Shown: one piece after another, positions 23,807 through 34,630 of the stretch | Layout: every line of letters starts with the position of its first letter | Numbering within the stretch: position 1 is the stretch's first letter | Assembly (NCBI GenBank): GCA_035048485.1 | Contig: CM068590.1 | Span: forward strand, 10,591,329 to 10,655,328 | DNA length: 64,000 nt | Reading direction: 5' to 3' | Origin: Pteria penguin | Lineage: Eukaryota; Mollusca; Bivalvia; Pterioida; Pteriidae | Notes under the pieces: generated by a model | The model's database searches: none | Seen by the model: only the letters and a program-made list of their open reading frames with translations | Told to the model about the DNA's origin: nothing | Program-made: the position numbers and the translations under genes

Positions 23807-23858
23807 CATCTTCTCCAGACAAGCGTACGATATTACGTACGCTTGTCTCGAGAAGATG
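23807..23858. repeat. 22-bp inverted repeat with central GTAC
   Basis: Arm 23807-23828 (CATCTTCTCCAGACAAGCGT...) pairs with 23837-23858 (GTACGCTTGTCTCGAGAAGA...) with one mismatch and an 8-base loop. It is a near-palindrome and probably a foldback remnant. Confidence 0.8.
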
Positions 23859-23929
23859 TCAAAGATAAGGCTTTGGGATATTCTACCTTTAAGCATGAAC
23901 AGTCATATTCATTCCTATGTTTTTCATAC

Positions 23930-24215
23930 GTCACACTTATTCCTTTTACAGTGTGGAGCTCGTAAAAAAGTTCCCCGCGGAGGGTTTGACTTAAGTGTTA
24001 CTATACCCTTTTTCCTGATGTTATGTGGTTGTGACACTTTCTACACAGTGTTTGTTCACATTCATGTATATATACAGTGCTGAATTATATTGTTTCATCT
24101 GTATGTCAAAGCATTCACAGCGGGTGTGGCTAGCCAAACAGGAGACGCTCACTCCTCCCGGGCACCTGGTCTCACCTCTGAATTTCAGGGGTCCGTGAAT
24201 GTCCACTGTGGTACA
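23930..24215 (+). repeat. Dispersed repeat X
   Basis: Contains CAGTGTGGAGCTCGTAAAAA, CCCCGCGGAGGGTTTGACTT, TGTGACACTTTCTACACAGT, GACGCTCACTCCTCCCGGGC and CACCTCTGAATTTCAGGGGT. Copies are at 61536, 61868 and, on the minus strand, 14260. The CTCACTCCTCC...CACCTGGTCTCACCTCTG segment resembles a widespread bivalve repeat. It has no long ORF; ORFs crossing it are incidental. Confidence 0.8.
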
Positions 24216-24649
24216 TTGTTGTTATTGTCATAGTCATGTGACACCTGTTATTTTCGTATTTTTCATTATAAAATGGTGGTCTAAAACGTTCAGAACAGAT
24301 ATCTACCGTCTTTCAACATATGGATCTTGTTTTTTACAAACTTTCTTACAATTTTTCAGAATTCAGAAACCAACAGTTTTGCTTTTTGATGTAGCGGCTT
24401 CTTTCATATGTCAAATTAATTTCTAGTTTCTGTAAATATATATGATAATTTCAACCAGCGCTATTACTGCAAAAATAACTAAAAATCATGAGAATAGAAA
24501 TTCAAAGATTTCACGGATTAAACGGATTCCATCGTGAGGAATAATGCAACTTTGTTTTTTTTTTTTTATTTAATAAACCTTTATTTGTATATGTATATTG
24601 AAATGTTTATATATGCCTTCTCCGTCAACAGTTTTTCTAGAACCAGAAT

Positions 24650-24735
24650 AAAGCTAGATCTTTATTCCGCTTCTCTACGAGCGTAATTGTTTCATGTTGG
24701 TGGAGACAAATAGAGAGGTTGTATAAAGATATAAT
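24650..24735. mobile_element. MITE family A, diverged copy
   Basis: Left arm ATCTTTATTCCGCTTCTCTA and right arm GACAAATAGAGAGGTTGTAT then AAAGATATAA are inverted relative to each other and match the better copy at 58617. Confidence 0.6.
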
Positions 24736-25137
24736 TTTTATCAGAGTGGTTTATCACTTTGAGAAAATCGTGCTGGAACGAGATCACGCACGAACCTGTA
24801 TCTAACAATTTTTGTCTTGGCATAAAAACTTTATATGGGGGTAATAACTTATGATTTAACAGCATCAGAGGAATGATACATGTACATTTACCTCTGAATA
24901 GTAGCTCTTCTCTCCCTGCACCACAGCAGCAAATCACACCATGCTTTGATCAACAAAGAAATATGTTAAGTGAAGAGGACTGCTGCTCTTTGACCTGACA
25001 AAACATCTGATCAGGCACATTGTATGGATCGTTTTTGAGTGACTGAGATTGCATGTTTATCATTGATACTGATTTTTATTTTTTGTGTTATTGTTAGACA
25101 CTACTCCAAGATTACTTTATTTACATGGTGGCGGCAC

Positions 25138-25368
25138 CTGTCTGCAACATTGCTTCGTACTTTTAAGCCATTGACTCACCCGAGGCATGTTTACGTGACA
25201 GCGTATACCGTGGCATGGGACCTCGGTTTACACAGTCTAATCCAAAGAACAGACAGGCAATGTTCAGATAATAAATCATCCCAGAAAAATCAGAACAGCC
25301 AGATTAGAACGGGGTCTTCAGATCTGAAGTACAGGGTGGTACCACCGGACCACTCTAGCCCTTTAATA
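25138..25368 (-). mobile_element. tRNA-derived SINE, minus strand
   Basis: In reverse complement the head reads GGGCTAGAGTGGTCCGGTGG with B-box-like CCCGTTCTAATCTGG, and the body has TGTTCTTTGGATTAGACTGT then AAACCGAGGTCCCATG. The body is the same as in other SINEs here but the head differs from the 10737 type. The 116-aa ORF at 25039-25389 on the plus strand is a by-product. Confidence 0.65.
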
Positions 25369-25554
25369 TTTAATGTGATAACGAGGTAAATCTATGGCGT
25401 TCCAGCAGGAGAAGTCGGTCGGCAGACAATGTCTACTCCTAAAGACACCTGATTTCATATCTCCCAGTGGTCCGGAATTGCCGCCTTTTCCCTATTCCCC
25501 TTTTCCGACTGTAAGTTTGATCACAATTAGTATTCCATCATTTTAAATCTAGAC

Positions 25555-25715
25555 GGGACTCGGTGATAAACAGTGGCCACATATTACATGTGAAAATCCA
25601 GATATTTACATGTTAAAATCCAGATTTGGCACAAAAATGACCGAGTAGTTTGGCTAAAACATATGTAGGCCCCCCTTTTCAAAAATTCTTGATCTGCCAT
25701 TGAGAAATACCGGAT
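25555..25715 (-). mobile_element. GGCGGATCC element, degenerate minus-strand copy
   Basis: Shares, in reverse orientation, the TTTGGCACAAAAATGACCGA, GTAGTTTGGCTAAAAC and CCCCCCTTTT blocks of the copy at 27197. The end GATCTGCCATTG corresponds to its terminal repeat. Confidence 0.6.
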
Positions 25716-26079
25716 CCAGTCATATAACTGCCAGGACATGTGTAATAACAATGGGTAGAATGTGTTGGTATAAATCCTCTCTCACGGGTTTTTGAGCCTT
25801 TTAATCACGATATCATTTGATTTTCATAATTTACAATTTCGCAACAAAGATGCATGCCACTAACATTGTGATATTATTCATTATTTGCACGCCCGAGGAA
25901 TGAGACATGCCACACGGAGGCAAAATCCAACAGCTCTTCGTTTCAATGAACAATATAATTGCTTTAAAATGCACCAGTTTTTGTAATATATATAGCACTG
26001 TTGCTTATATGATATGGAATCCTGGAGATTGTTGCAATTGTTGGTTGGCTTTGTTTTGTTTAATGCAAAGTAACAACCA

Positions 26080-26332
26080 TGGACCAGTTGTTCGAAACTT
26101 TAACCACTGGTTAAGCTAATCAGTAGTTAAAAGTTTGAAATACAATAAATTTATTTTACCGGTATAAGATTCTTGGATAAAAATATAAATTACTCAACAT
26201 AGCATGTTTCGTATGCTACAGATCAGCACACAGTCTATGACTTGAAGTCTTCTTATTTCAAAGATATAGTCAATTGAAATTTAACCATTAACCATTAGCT
26301 TAACCAGTGGTTAAAGTTTCAAACAAATGGCC
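26080..26332. mobile_element. MITE family C, 253 bp
   Basis: Left end GGACCAGTTGTTCGAAACTT then TAACCACTGGTTAAGCTAAT. The right end in reverse complement reads GGCCATTTGTTTGAAACTTT then AACCACTGGTTAAGCTAATG. A related, less complete copy is at 49470-49612. Confidence 0.7.
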
Positions 26333-26559
26333 TCATTTCTACGATATGTCGATGACCAATGTTTAATTGTGAAAAAAAAATTAATTAAAAAATAATAATA
26401 AAGTAAAATAATAATAATGATAATAAATAGATAAATAAATAATAAAATAGATAAATAAATATTTAGTGAATAATAAATAACAGATTTTTTATCAAACACG
26501 CCGGAGGATTATTTTCATTTCTTCTTAAAAATCACAAAAATATATTTCACATGGACGGT

Positions 26560-26945
26560 GAAGGTATCTTAGGTATTGTACAGAAATGTCGACTAATGCA
26601 GCAAGTGACAGATTGTGCAATCAGCATCAGAGATCCGTACACAGAAGAGAACACCAAGAAGCTTAAGACAGTGCAGAGAAGAGCTGCTTGCATTGTGTTT
26701 TCAAACTACTAATCAACAAGCAGTGTTTCCCACATGATCCGACAGCAACATTGATCATCACTACAGAAGCAGCAATGGTGTATATGATTGTGTAACAGTT
26801 GATTGATATTCCAACTGCTATCCTGGTTCTAACAATTTCTCCCAGAGGCAACAACGCCACCTACTTCGTACCGTATGCAAGGACTTTAGTCTACAAAATT
26901 TCCTTTTTCCGAGACAGCAATAGGATTGGGAATTTTCTATGATCA
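26560..26945 (+). pseudogene. Decayed non-LTR retrotransposon (LINE) reverse transcriptase C-terminal fragment
   Basis: In shifting frames the sequence encodes blocks typical of the end of a jockey/CR1-like reverse transcriptase ORF: DPYTEENTKKLKTVQRRAAC near 26634-26695, then STSSVSHMIRQQ, and VDIPTAILV/ FVPYARTLVYKISFF near 26800-26920. Stop codons and frameshifts break it. No intact motif box or 3' tail is retained. Confidence 0.7.
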
Positions 26946-26972
26946 AAAGTTATTGGTGTTCATCCATCGATA

Positions 26973-27048
26973 TAGTTACGACTGCAACGGAGGAGCTATT
27001 TTTTCCCGTCTCTTGGACAAAATAGCTCTTTCGTTGCAATCGTAACTA
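26973..27048. repeat. 30-bp imperfect inverted repeat
   Basis: Arm 26973-27002 (TAGTTACGACTGCAACGGAG...) pairs with 27019-27048 (AAAATAGCTCTTTCGTTGCA...) with a few mismatches; the loop is 16 bases. The flanks CCATCGAT and CCATCGAC look like a direct duplication either side. Confidence 0.7.
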
Positions 27049-27196
27049 AACCATCGACAGCTCCAGGATCATGGCAGATCCAAGGAGTCACCATCAGATC
27101 ACGCTGAGATAGGACTGGGTTTCATCTTTTTAACTGTACCATGTATCATGTAAAATTTTCAACATCACCCTAAATACGCCCAAACACCATATATCA

Positions 27197-27345
27197 TGTA
27201 GTGGCGGATCCAGAATTTAAAAAAAAGGGGGGGGGCACATGTCTATTAGCCAAACTACTCGGTCATTTTTGGTGCCAAATCTGGATTTTTACATGTAAAT
27301 ATGTGGCGAAAAGGCCCCCACCCCTCTTAATCCGCCATTGATATG
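27197..27345 (+). mobile_element. GGCGGATCC element (MITE-like), copy 1
   Basis: Begins AGTGGCGGATCCAGAATTT and ends AATCCGCCATTG, so the ends are inverted repeats. Internal blocks are AAACTACTCGGTCATTTTTG, GTGCCAAATCTGG and TTACATGTAAATATGTGGCG. It is about 150 bp and shows purine (G/A) asymmetry between halves. Confidence 0.75.
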
Positions 27346-27384
27346 CGTCCGGTACGAAAATACTGTTTAGAGGTTATAGTACCT

Positions 27385-27590
27385 TACAAGGAAGAAGAGA
27401 CAGTACATGTTAAAACCGTGGCCCCATGTCACGGCAGAGGCGACAGGTAAAAGATTGCTCATTGCTTCAAAGGGGAGGGGGTGTTTCGTTGCATATGTCT
27501 AAAGCTTTGTACATATTTTATCAGGCAGATGCCGTCCCCATAACGTATACGTGAAATTACATAATCCTCACGTGACTTAACACTAGACAC
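27385..27590 (+). mobile_element. 5'-truncated tRNA-derived SINE
   Basis: Only the body and tail remain: AGACAGTACATGTTAAAACC, GTGGCCCCATGTCACGG, GATTGCTCATTGCTTC, TATCAGGCAGATGCCGTC and CGTATACGTGAAATTAC. Confidence 0.65.
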
Positions 27591-27829
27591 AATCAAACAA
27601 AGCAGGACAAGCACAAAACATCATCAAAACACCACACAGTTCTCAGTAGAATGTGTATCTTCTCTTCAAGTCCTAGCTAGTGATTAGGCCCGGTGTTTCA
27701 TGTATACTACAAATTATGAGTAATCCTATGGTACGTGGTTCGAATCAAACTTTGGAACACGGCGAGATTGTTTAACTGAAGTCCCCGGTGTCATTGTAAA
27801 CGTCGCCACAACACTTATGGTCCTATGTA

Positions 27830-27985
27830 ATCAGTGGCGGATCCAGTATTTCCGAAAAAGGGGGGACATGTGAAAGTCAAGTATTTATCAAATACTCCGC
27901 CATTTTGGGTGCCAAATTTTGAGCTTTACATGTAAATATGTGGCGAAAAGAGGGGGCGAACCCTTCTAAATCCGCCACTGGTTAT
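27830..27985 (+). mobile_element. GGCGGATCC element, copy 2
   Basis: Begins CAGTGGCGGATCCAGTATTT and ends AAATCCGCCACTG, with near-perfect terminal inverted repeats. The interior matches copy 1 at 27197 (TACATGTAAATATGTGGCGA). Confidence 0.8.
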
Positions 27986-29237
27986 GATGGTTATGTGTAT
28001 ATGCTAGGATCCCTTGCAGTTCGAGGCGAATTCGTTTTTGTTGAAATGTAAAGGAAGCTTCGAATGATATTATGTTTCATACTATAACTTCTCAGTTTAT
28101 TAACACGCAGTCCTATGGATAATAACAGAATAATTGTAAGCACTCTGCCACCTTGAACTTGAAGATCCATTTCTGCATCGCGCTTGTCTAAATTTATGTG
28201 CAGTGCATCACGCAGATATACCATAGAATAAAAACAAGGAGCACACACACATTATTCACGTCTTTCGGCATTGAATTCCTTTTAGGGTATTAACGCCGTT
28301 AATAACGGTTCTGGTGAGTGGATCTCACATTTTTATTCCAATCACTTAACGGTATTTTCTGGGCATGCGTACTTGAACAGAAAAAAAAAACCAGGACGAA
28401 TCCAAGTTTTCTAGAGGTGTGGCATATATATTTAATGGGATATTGATTAAAATACTCATGCAACTTTCAACAGTGTTTCTTAAATTACAATATTTGTTTA
28501 TTCACATTAAAGTAAAGAATTCAAAAGATATGAAATAGAAAACAAAAGATACAATGAAATTAGGTGAATTGAACTTAAGACGCCCCATTTTTGTTAATGG
28601 AATAACACTTAAAAGTTACCAAACATTTCGGCCGTTTGTTACTTCAATTTTGAACAGTTCGATCACGAGTCGACTTCCTCATCCACTGATATACATTGGC
28701 ATTTTGATTAACATAAGAACATATTAGCTGGAAGGCCTCAGGTACCAGGCTAAAGAACATATGTACGTGTATGTCGTCGGACAACGTATGTCTCTCTTCA
28801 TTGATGTTCAAAGCCGAAACTTTAGACATCCATACTGTGACTATTCATAGAGCAAACTGATTACCAAATTCACGCAGAAGTAAAAATCAGAGAACCAATT
28901 TAAGGACAGATCGAGCTCTGCACGACGGAGATGTTCCTTTATATGTTTGGTTATTTACAAACGTTCATCAAGATGAAGTAGAAATATATTTCGAGTCGGT
29001 AGCTGTATACAGAATACCATAGGCCCTACTGAGTAAATTACGGATATTTACATGTATACAGATCTCAGGCGCGGATCCTGAACTTTAGTCCGGAGGGCTT
29101 TCACTACTATGGATTTTCCGAGAGGGGTTCCATCTATGTTTTTTCGCGTGAAATTACTTATTTTACACGTTGGCGTACACGTAGAGGTAGTCAAATTATC
29201 AACCTCTCTATTAAGAAAATAACATGGAAAGTAATAT

Positions 29238-29423
29238 TCACGGAATCACAGGGAGAGTCCAGAACCCCGGTCCACCCTCTGGATCAATTTGCATGGTTTT
29301 GTAAAGCTCGGGCGTAACATAATCTCCCATTTTGTCACACGTACAAGTTACAACTGAAATACTTATCCCCGATGTATTTATATACGATTGGCATTTAAAC
29401 TTGGATCCCATAAAATCCCTCAT
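29238..29423 (-). other. Possible terminal coding exon of an unrecognised minus-strand gene
   Basis: An open frame of 61 codons ending in TGA, directly preceded on the minus strand by a good 3' splice-like CTATTTTTAG. The translated text is balanced in composition (for example VVTCTCDKMGDYV and IDPEGGPGFW) and does not look like repeat. No upstream exon was found and no family is recognised, so this is only a candidate; it may be chance. Confidence 0.25.
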
Positions 29424-30240
29424 CTAAAAATAGAACATTCTTTCAATGTTCGAAGGTATATTGATAGATTTGTGTGTATTGGGTATGTGTGGTGCAATAC
29501 CCTTGTCATACTAAATGGATGTCCAATCCAGATCAGAACCTATGACAATGACTGACCACAACACATGAGCCTACATCCTTGAATCGTAAGTATTATTCAC
29601 TTGCTAGTTATTGTTTGTAACTGTGACCACCTGCGAAAGGGGGGGTTGGTTGGTTGTCAGTTTGAGAACATTTAAACAAAAAGCTCATTGAATAAATTAT
29701 GAAGATATGGGTAGTATAATCCAACTAATTTCAGTTCTGTTATACATCTTTTGATCACCGTTTCCTGAATTAGAGAGAATATCAGTTTTAATCTTGTATC
29801 GTTTGTGAGAGGATTATAAGGGTTGTCGTTCTTTAAAATGTTAGTCTCACAGTTCCAAACATAACTATGGTTCCTTTTAGGCTTGCCGAAGTCCTTCTTT
29901 TTTATTTATTCATTTCCTACTTTTTTCGGTTTCGTTTTTTGTTTTGTTTTGTTTCTGTTTTTGTTTTGTTTTTGTTTTTTTACGATATTGTTTTATAGAG
30001 AGCACGAGTAACGGAGGGACTTACTAAATATGCGTGCAAAGCTACTGACGCTGCATCGGGTTCAGTTCTACCACAAAACTAAACGGCTGAAAATAATAAT
30101 AGGCCTTATATTAATTCAAGTACCTGTAGATCTTCTCCTTTGACTCATTGATACAAATGTAAGTTCTCCCTAAATGACATTCAGGAAAATCAAAAGTGAA
30201 ATAATTAAAAGAGACTTTAGCAAGTCTAAGTCCCATTTAA

Positions 30241-31510
30241 TGATCTACTCCCTCATTTAAATTTTTGAGGGGTGCCACCACTGGTAGAATCATCACAGAT
30301 AGCTGCCAACCTATGGAGTACTATACCATTACAATTAGGCGCCACCTCTCAGGGTATACCATTTCAGATAGGTGCAACCTCCGAGAGTACCATTACAGAT
30401 AGGCATCACCAGTGGTGAAACAATCACAGATAGGTGCCGTCTATGATGGTAACCATTACATTAAAGCGCCACCGCTGCTTTCACCATCATATATAGATAC
30501 CACTTCCTATAGCATCACCTTCGATAGGTGCTATACCCCTGCAAATAGGTGGCACCAATAATACATTTCAAATACACGTCACCACTGATAGAACAAGCAC
30601 TAATAGCCATAATCTATGAGAGTACCGCCGCAGATAGCCGTGTCCACTGATAGCACTATCACATACAGGGGCTATTTCCGATTGTACCCTCATCTTGTCA
30701 TCTCTGATCACAGACAATGCATTACACGAAGAGTGCCTTTTAACTATCTTAATCCTCCAATATCGGCTCGTTCCCTGTACGTGCTCTGATAGTGTCGCTG
30801 CAGATAGGTGTGTCCTCAGATAGCACTATCACATACAGGGGCTATTTCCGATTGTACCCTCACAGTTAAGTGTCACCTCTGATAGTACTAACTCTGATAG
30901 GTGTCCCCTCTCAAAATACTACCACCAATAGTTAGAACCGCTGATGATTCATTCATAGATATGGGTTCTCTCTAGCTGATATCGCATTAGATATAACACC
31001 TTTCTTAGGTACACTGTGTGTAGGTGTAAACTGATGATTCATTCATAGATATGGGTTCTCTCTAGCTGATATCGCATTAGATATAACACCTTTCTTAGGT
31101 ACACTGTGTGTAGGTGTAAACTCATGTTGAGCCATCATATCACGTCATAGTAACGCTGCCAAAGATAGGTGCCACCTCTGATTTTACTGCCTTAGATAGG
31201 TGCCATCTCTGATTTTCCTGCCTAAGATAGGTGCCACCTCTGAATTCACTGCCTCAGATAGGTGCCACCTTTGATTTTGCTGCCTCAGGTGTCGCATCCG
31301 ATTTTACTGTCCTGGATAAGTGCCACCTCTGGTTTTACTCTCTCGGATAGGTGCCATCTCTGATTTTACTGTCTAGGGTAGGTGTCATCTCTGATGTTAC
31401 TGTCTCAGATAGGTGCCACTCTGATTTTACTGTATCAGATAGGAGCCACCTCTCACTTTACTGCCAAAGTAGGTGCCACCTCTGATTTTTTTGACTCGGA
31501 TAGGCATTTA
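30241..31510. repeat. Degenerate minisatellite, core unit about 31 bp, upstream of the DUF4326 gene
   Basis: The best units (31160-31500) read GATAGGTGCCACCTCTGATT then TTACTGCCTCA and repeat every 31 bases or so. Going left they grow more divergent, keeping GATAGGTGCCACC. Two later duplications are embedded: a 90-bp direct repeat (30941-31030 and 31031-31120) and a longer segment shared between 30631-30692 and 30801-30862 (period 170). The array ends about 145 bases before the DUF4326 start codon, so it lies in its promoter or 5' UTR/intron region. Confidence 0.85.
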
Positions 31511-31654
31511 GAGATCTGATGAATTTTCGGATGATGTTTCCACCATTTATAATGCTGTTGTCTTATTTTTGTGAAGAAATTATTTGATCTATTTACAGGA
31601 ACTTATATATATATATATATATCCTTTTCTAAGAAGTTAATTCAAAACTACAGA

Positions 31655-32545
31655 ATGGCAAGCGCTACAGAAGAAACAACACCATCCCAAACCCGTGTTG
31701 TCAATGTAAAGAAAATGTATCTCAACAAGATGGGTTACAAGGATTTCCAGGAGTGGAACCAGGATCCTAACAATGTATACATAGGGCGTAATATGTCATT
31801 CTACGTTCCTGGAGCCAATGGCAGCAAGTGGCAAAATCCATTCCACGTGAAGAAGCATGGAAGAAACGAGTGTGTGAAAATGTACAAAGACCATGTAAAA
31901 TACGACATGAAGAAATACGATGGGAAGACTCTCGCAGAATCTTTGGATGAGCTAGAGGGGAAAACTCTAGGATGCTGGTGTCACCCAGAAGCTTGTCATG
32001 GTCACGTGCTCATGGAACTCTTAAAAGAGCGGAAACTCCAGTGAGTAATAATCAAACGTATTATATGGTGGTTCTTTTGATTGTGGCTCTTTCAGATATA
32101 TGCAATTGTGAATCTTCTATCTCCCTCTCCGCCCCCACAGGTCGTAGACGCAATGACCCCGTGCTCCACAATGTGTATAACATTCATTGCGTCTACCTCT
32201 GTCCCCCTCCAAAATCTAGATATTATTTTGCCTGTATATATATTTAATTTTTTTTACATTTTCAGAAAAGAGAGTAAAGATGATGAAACCCCTTCAGATA
32301 CACCTCTTAAAAATGCCGAGGACCAAAACCACATTCCTGATCTCAGCCAGAAACCTACACCTGATTTGAGCCAGAAACATATTCCTGGCCTTGACCCTAA
32401 ATTGTTAGAAGCACCTAAACCTTCTATGTCCAAGTCAGCCAAGAAAAATGCGAAACGAAGGGAGAAACAGCGAGCAAAAGCTTGTGTATACGACAGATCG
32501 GACCGCACATCACCATACTCAAATTACAGGGACGATTATATATGA
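31655..32545 (+). CDS. DUF4326-domain protein, 2 coding exons, 221 aa
   Basis: Exon 1 is 31655-32040 (donor A|GTGAGTAA) and exon 2 is 32266-32545 (acceptor TTTTCAG); phases match and give 221 aa plus TGA. Residues about 15-125 form a DUF4326 domain: RVVNVKK, then NVYIGRN, a glycine-rich GANGSKWQNPF, and the signature LEGKTLGCWCHPEACHGHVL near residues 101-120 with its Cys/His cluster (C-W-C, C-H-G-H). The biochemical role of this domain is not established to my knowledge; it is best known from bacteria and phages. Exon 2 adds a low-complexity tail with three IPDLSQK-like repeats and a basic SKSAKKNAKRREKQRAK. A 3' splice-like TTTACAG lies at about 31600, so a 5' UTR exon is likely. If read through without splicing, exon 1 would stop right after Q129. 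Confidence 0.85.
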
Positions 32546-33056
32546 CAGACTTAACATAATGTCAACAAATATAGCTGCAATACACTAAAACAGTCAGACC
32601 TGTTTTAAAGACCACCTGTATCAAACAACCACCTGTCTTAAAACACCCACCTTTCTCTGTTCTTTACTATTAATGGTGTGTGCTAATTCCACCTCTATTC
32701 AGAGACCACCTGCTTTATGTGGCCATTTTGTCACCTCCCTTTGGTGGTTAGGATTAGTCATATATAAAGTTTTAAACCATAGTTGAAATGAGCATAAAAT
32801 GTTCCAATTGACTTATGCCAGAAAATGTTCTTGGATTGCTGGAAATTATGTCTATGATGTGATAAATGATGATGTACTTTAAAAAAGCGTAATTTGAAAT
32901 ATACATCCATTATGGACAATGTTCTTCATGATGATATTATTTATTGTCTACATTTTGTACATGTAATTTCAAAAATCATTAAAATGATTATAATGATATC
33001 ATAAGAGCTTTACTGTTTAATAGACCAACTCTATTCAGATTACATGTTGTTACATA

Positions 33057-33410
33057 GTAGACACGGCACGTGAAGATTCTGCACTTCCTTGGGTGGGTCT
33101 ATTGCATAGCTCTAAAGCTTTTTGAGTGATGCACAAGACAGATGATATAAAGTTCAGTGATGTAAAACAGAAAATGTAATTACCGCAGATACTAACTACG
33201 TGTATTAAATGTTGACTTTGAAATTTCAAAAATTTGTTTGATTCCATTTTAACACCATGTTTATTTCTCTTACATGGTAATGACATATTTGATTTAAACC
33301 GATGCAATTGACCCCCCTGCAACAGTGAGGGATCTTCAACTTGCCACATGCACGGCGATATAAGATGTCACTTTTAATTGTCTCATCCAGAAGACAGGAC
33401 ACTGACAAAT
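33057..33410. mobile_element. Two truncated SINE fragments in opposite orientation
   Basis: 33057-33145 (plus) keeps AGACACGGCACGTGAAGATT and GGGTGGGTCTATTGCATAGC. 33275-33410 (minus) keeps the reverse complement of the same part plus TTGTCTCATCCAGAAGACAG. Neither has a tRNA head. They share the body with the full SINEs. Confidence 0.65.
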
Positions 33411-34217
33411 CAGTGGGAGGATTTTTAAACTGTTTCTGTAGGGAGCCAAGCATCTTGTGGACAGAGTTATATATGCAAGCTTATCAATACATGTACATTT
33501 ACAGGCATGGTGTTTTCTACTAAACAAGAGATGTTTGTAAAACATATGTGCTCCCATTCTGATATTATATTGCACTTGGTGACCTTTGACCTTATGACCT
33601 GAAAATCAATAGTGGTCTTTTACTACTGATAACCAACTTACATATGAAATATCATTACTATCAAGTATAGGGTCCTCAAGATATTGGGCAGACAACATGT
33701 GGTCTACTGACCATCAGACCAACCCACATGTTGAAAGCAATATGCCCTCTTCTTCAAAGAAGTGGGGGGCATAGTAAATCTAAAACAAAATCACTCTTTG
33801 CTTTAAAAGTGATACCAAGATTATCATACCCAAATTATACCCATGTGGTGCCTGTGTATTTATTGGCAAAGAATACTGAAAAACCTTCAAAAACCAGAGC
33901 ACCAGAAGAGTACACTTCTGGAAGATGTTCTCACTTTTCCCAACTACTATTCACATCTAGATTCCACGGTGTTTGATTGACTACAATGAGTCTTAGTGCA
34001 GCACTTTATGCCATCAAAACTCCCTCATTGAATCACCAAAGACGGCATAAACTGAATTGAAATATGTATTTAAGAATGTGAACGAGCGAGAGATTGTCAG
34101 ATAACAATACTAGATATCACTTTAAGGAACTGTCAAAAGTCAGCACCATTATCATCACAATGTGATTGTGAAGTTCTTATTCTACTTCTTGCTATGCATG
34201 TTCATGGCAGATTTTTT

Positions 34218-34630
34218 TTCATGCAGCTTAATCAGATCTCTTATCTGGTTTCATGTAGCTTAATCAGATCTCTTATCTGGTTTCATGCAGCTTAATCAGA
34301 TCTCTTATCTGGTTTCATGTAGCTTAATCAGATCTCTTATCTGGTTTCATGTAGCTTAATCAGATCTCTTATCTGGTTTCATGTAGCTTTATCGGATCTC
34401 TTATCTGGTTTCATGTAGCTTAATCAAATCTCTTATCTGGTTTCATGCAGCTTAATCAGATCTCTTACCCAGTTTCATGTAGCTTAATCAGATCTCTTAT
34501 CTGGTTTCATGCAGCTTAATCAGATCTCTTATCTGGTTTCATGTACCTTAATCAGATCTCTTATCTGGTTTCATGTACCTTAATCAGATCTCTTATCTGG
34601 TTTCATGTACCTTAATCAGATCTCTTATCA
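34218..34630. repeat. 32-bp minisatellite, about 13 copies
   Basis: Unit TTTCATGTAGCTTAATCAGA then TCTCTTATCTGG, with little divergence (T/C at one position, a few single changes). The low divergence indicates recent expansion or homogenisation. Confidence 0.95.

Larger units (their letters stand above)
23438..31654. other. Repeat-rich intergenic region between the 337-aa gene and the DUF4326 gene
   Basis: About 8 kb holding the hairpins at 23807 and 26973, repeat X at 23930, MITEs at 24650 and 26080, a minus-strand SINE at 25138, three copies of the GGCGGATCC element, a decayed LINE fragment at 26560, a 5'-truncated SINE at 27385 and the long degenerate array at 30241-31510. The only exon-like ORF is the weak candidate at 29238-29423 (minus). 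Confidence 0.6.

Noticed and set aside
25039..25389. 116-aa plus-strand ORF
   Set aside because: Most of it is antisense to a SINE at 25138-25368.
28644..28829. 61-aa minus-strand ORF, and the 85-aa ORF at 27991-28248
   Set aside because: No splice or start context, no recognised domain, and they do not connect to each other or to 29238.
34218..34630. Regular short repeats that could suggest a CRISPR array
   Set aside because: Units are directly adjacent without unique spacers, and the genome is eukaryotic; this is a minisatellite.
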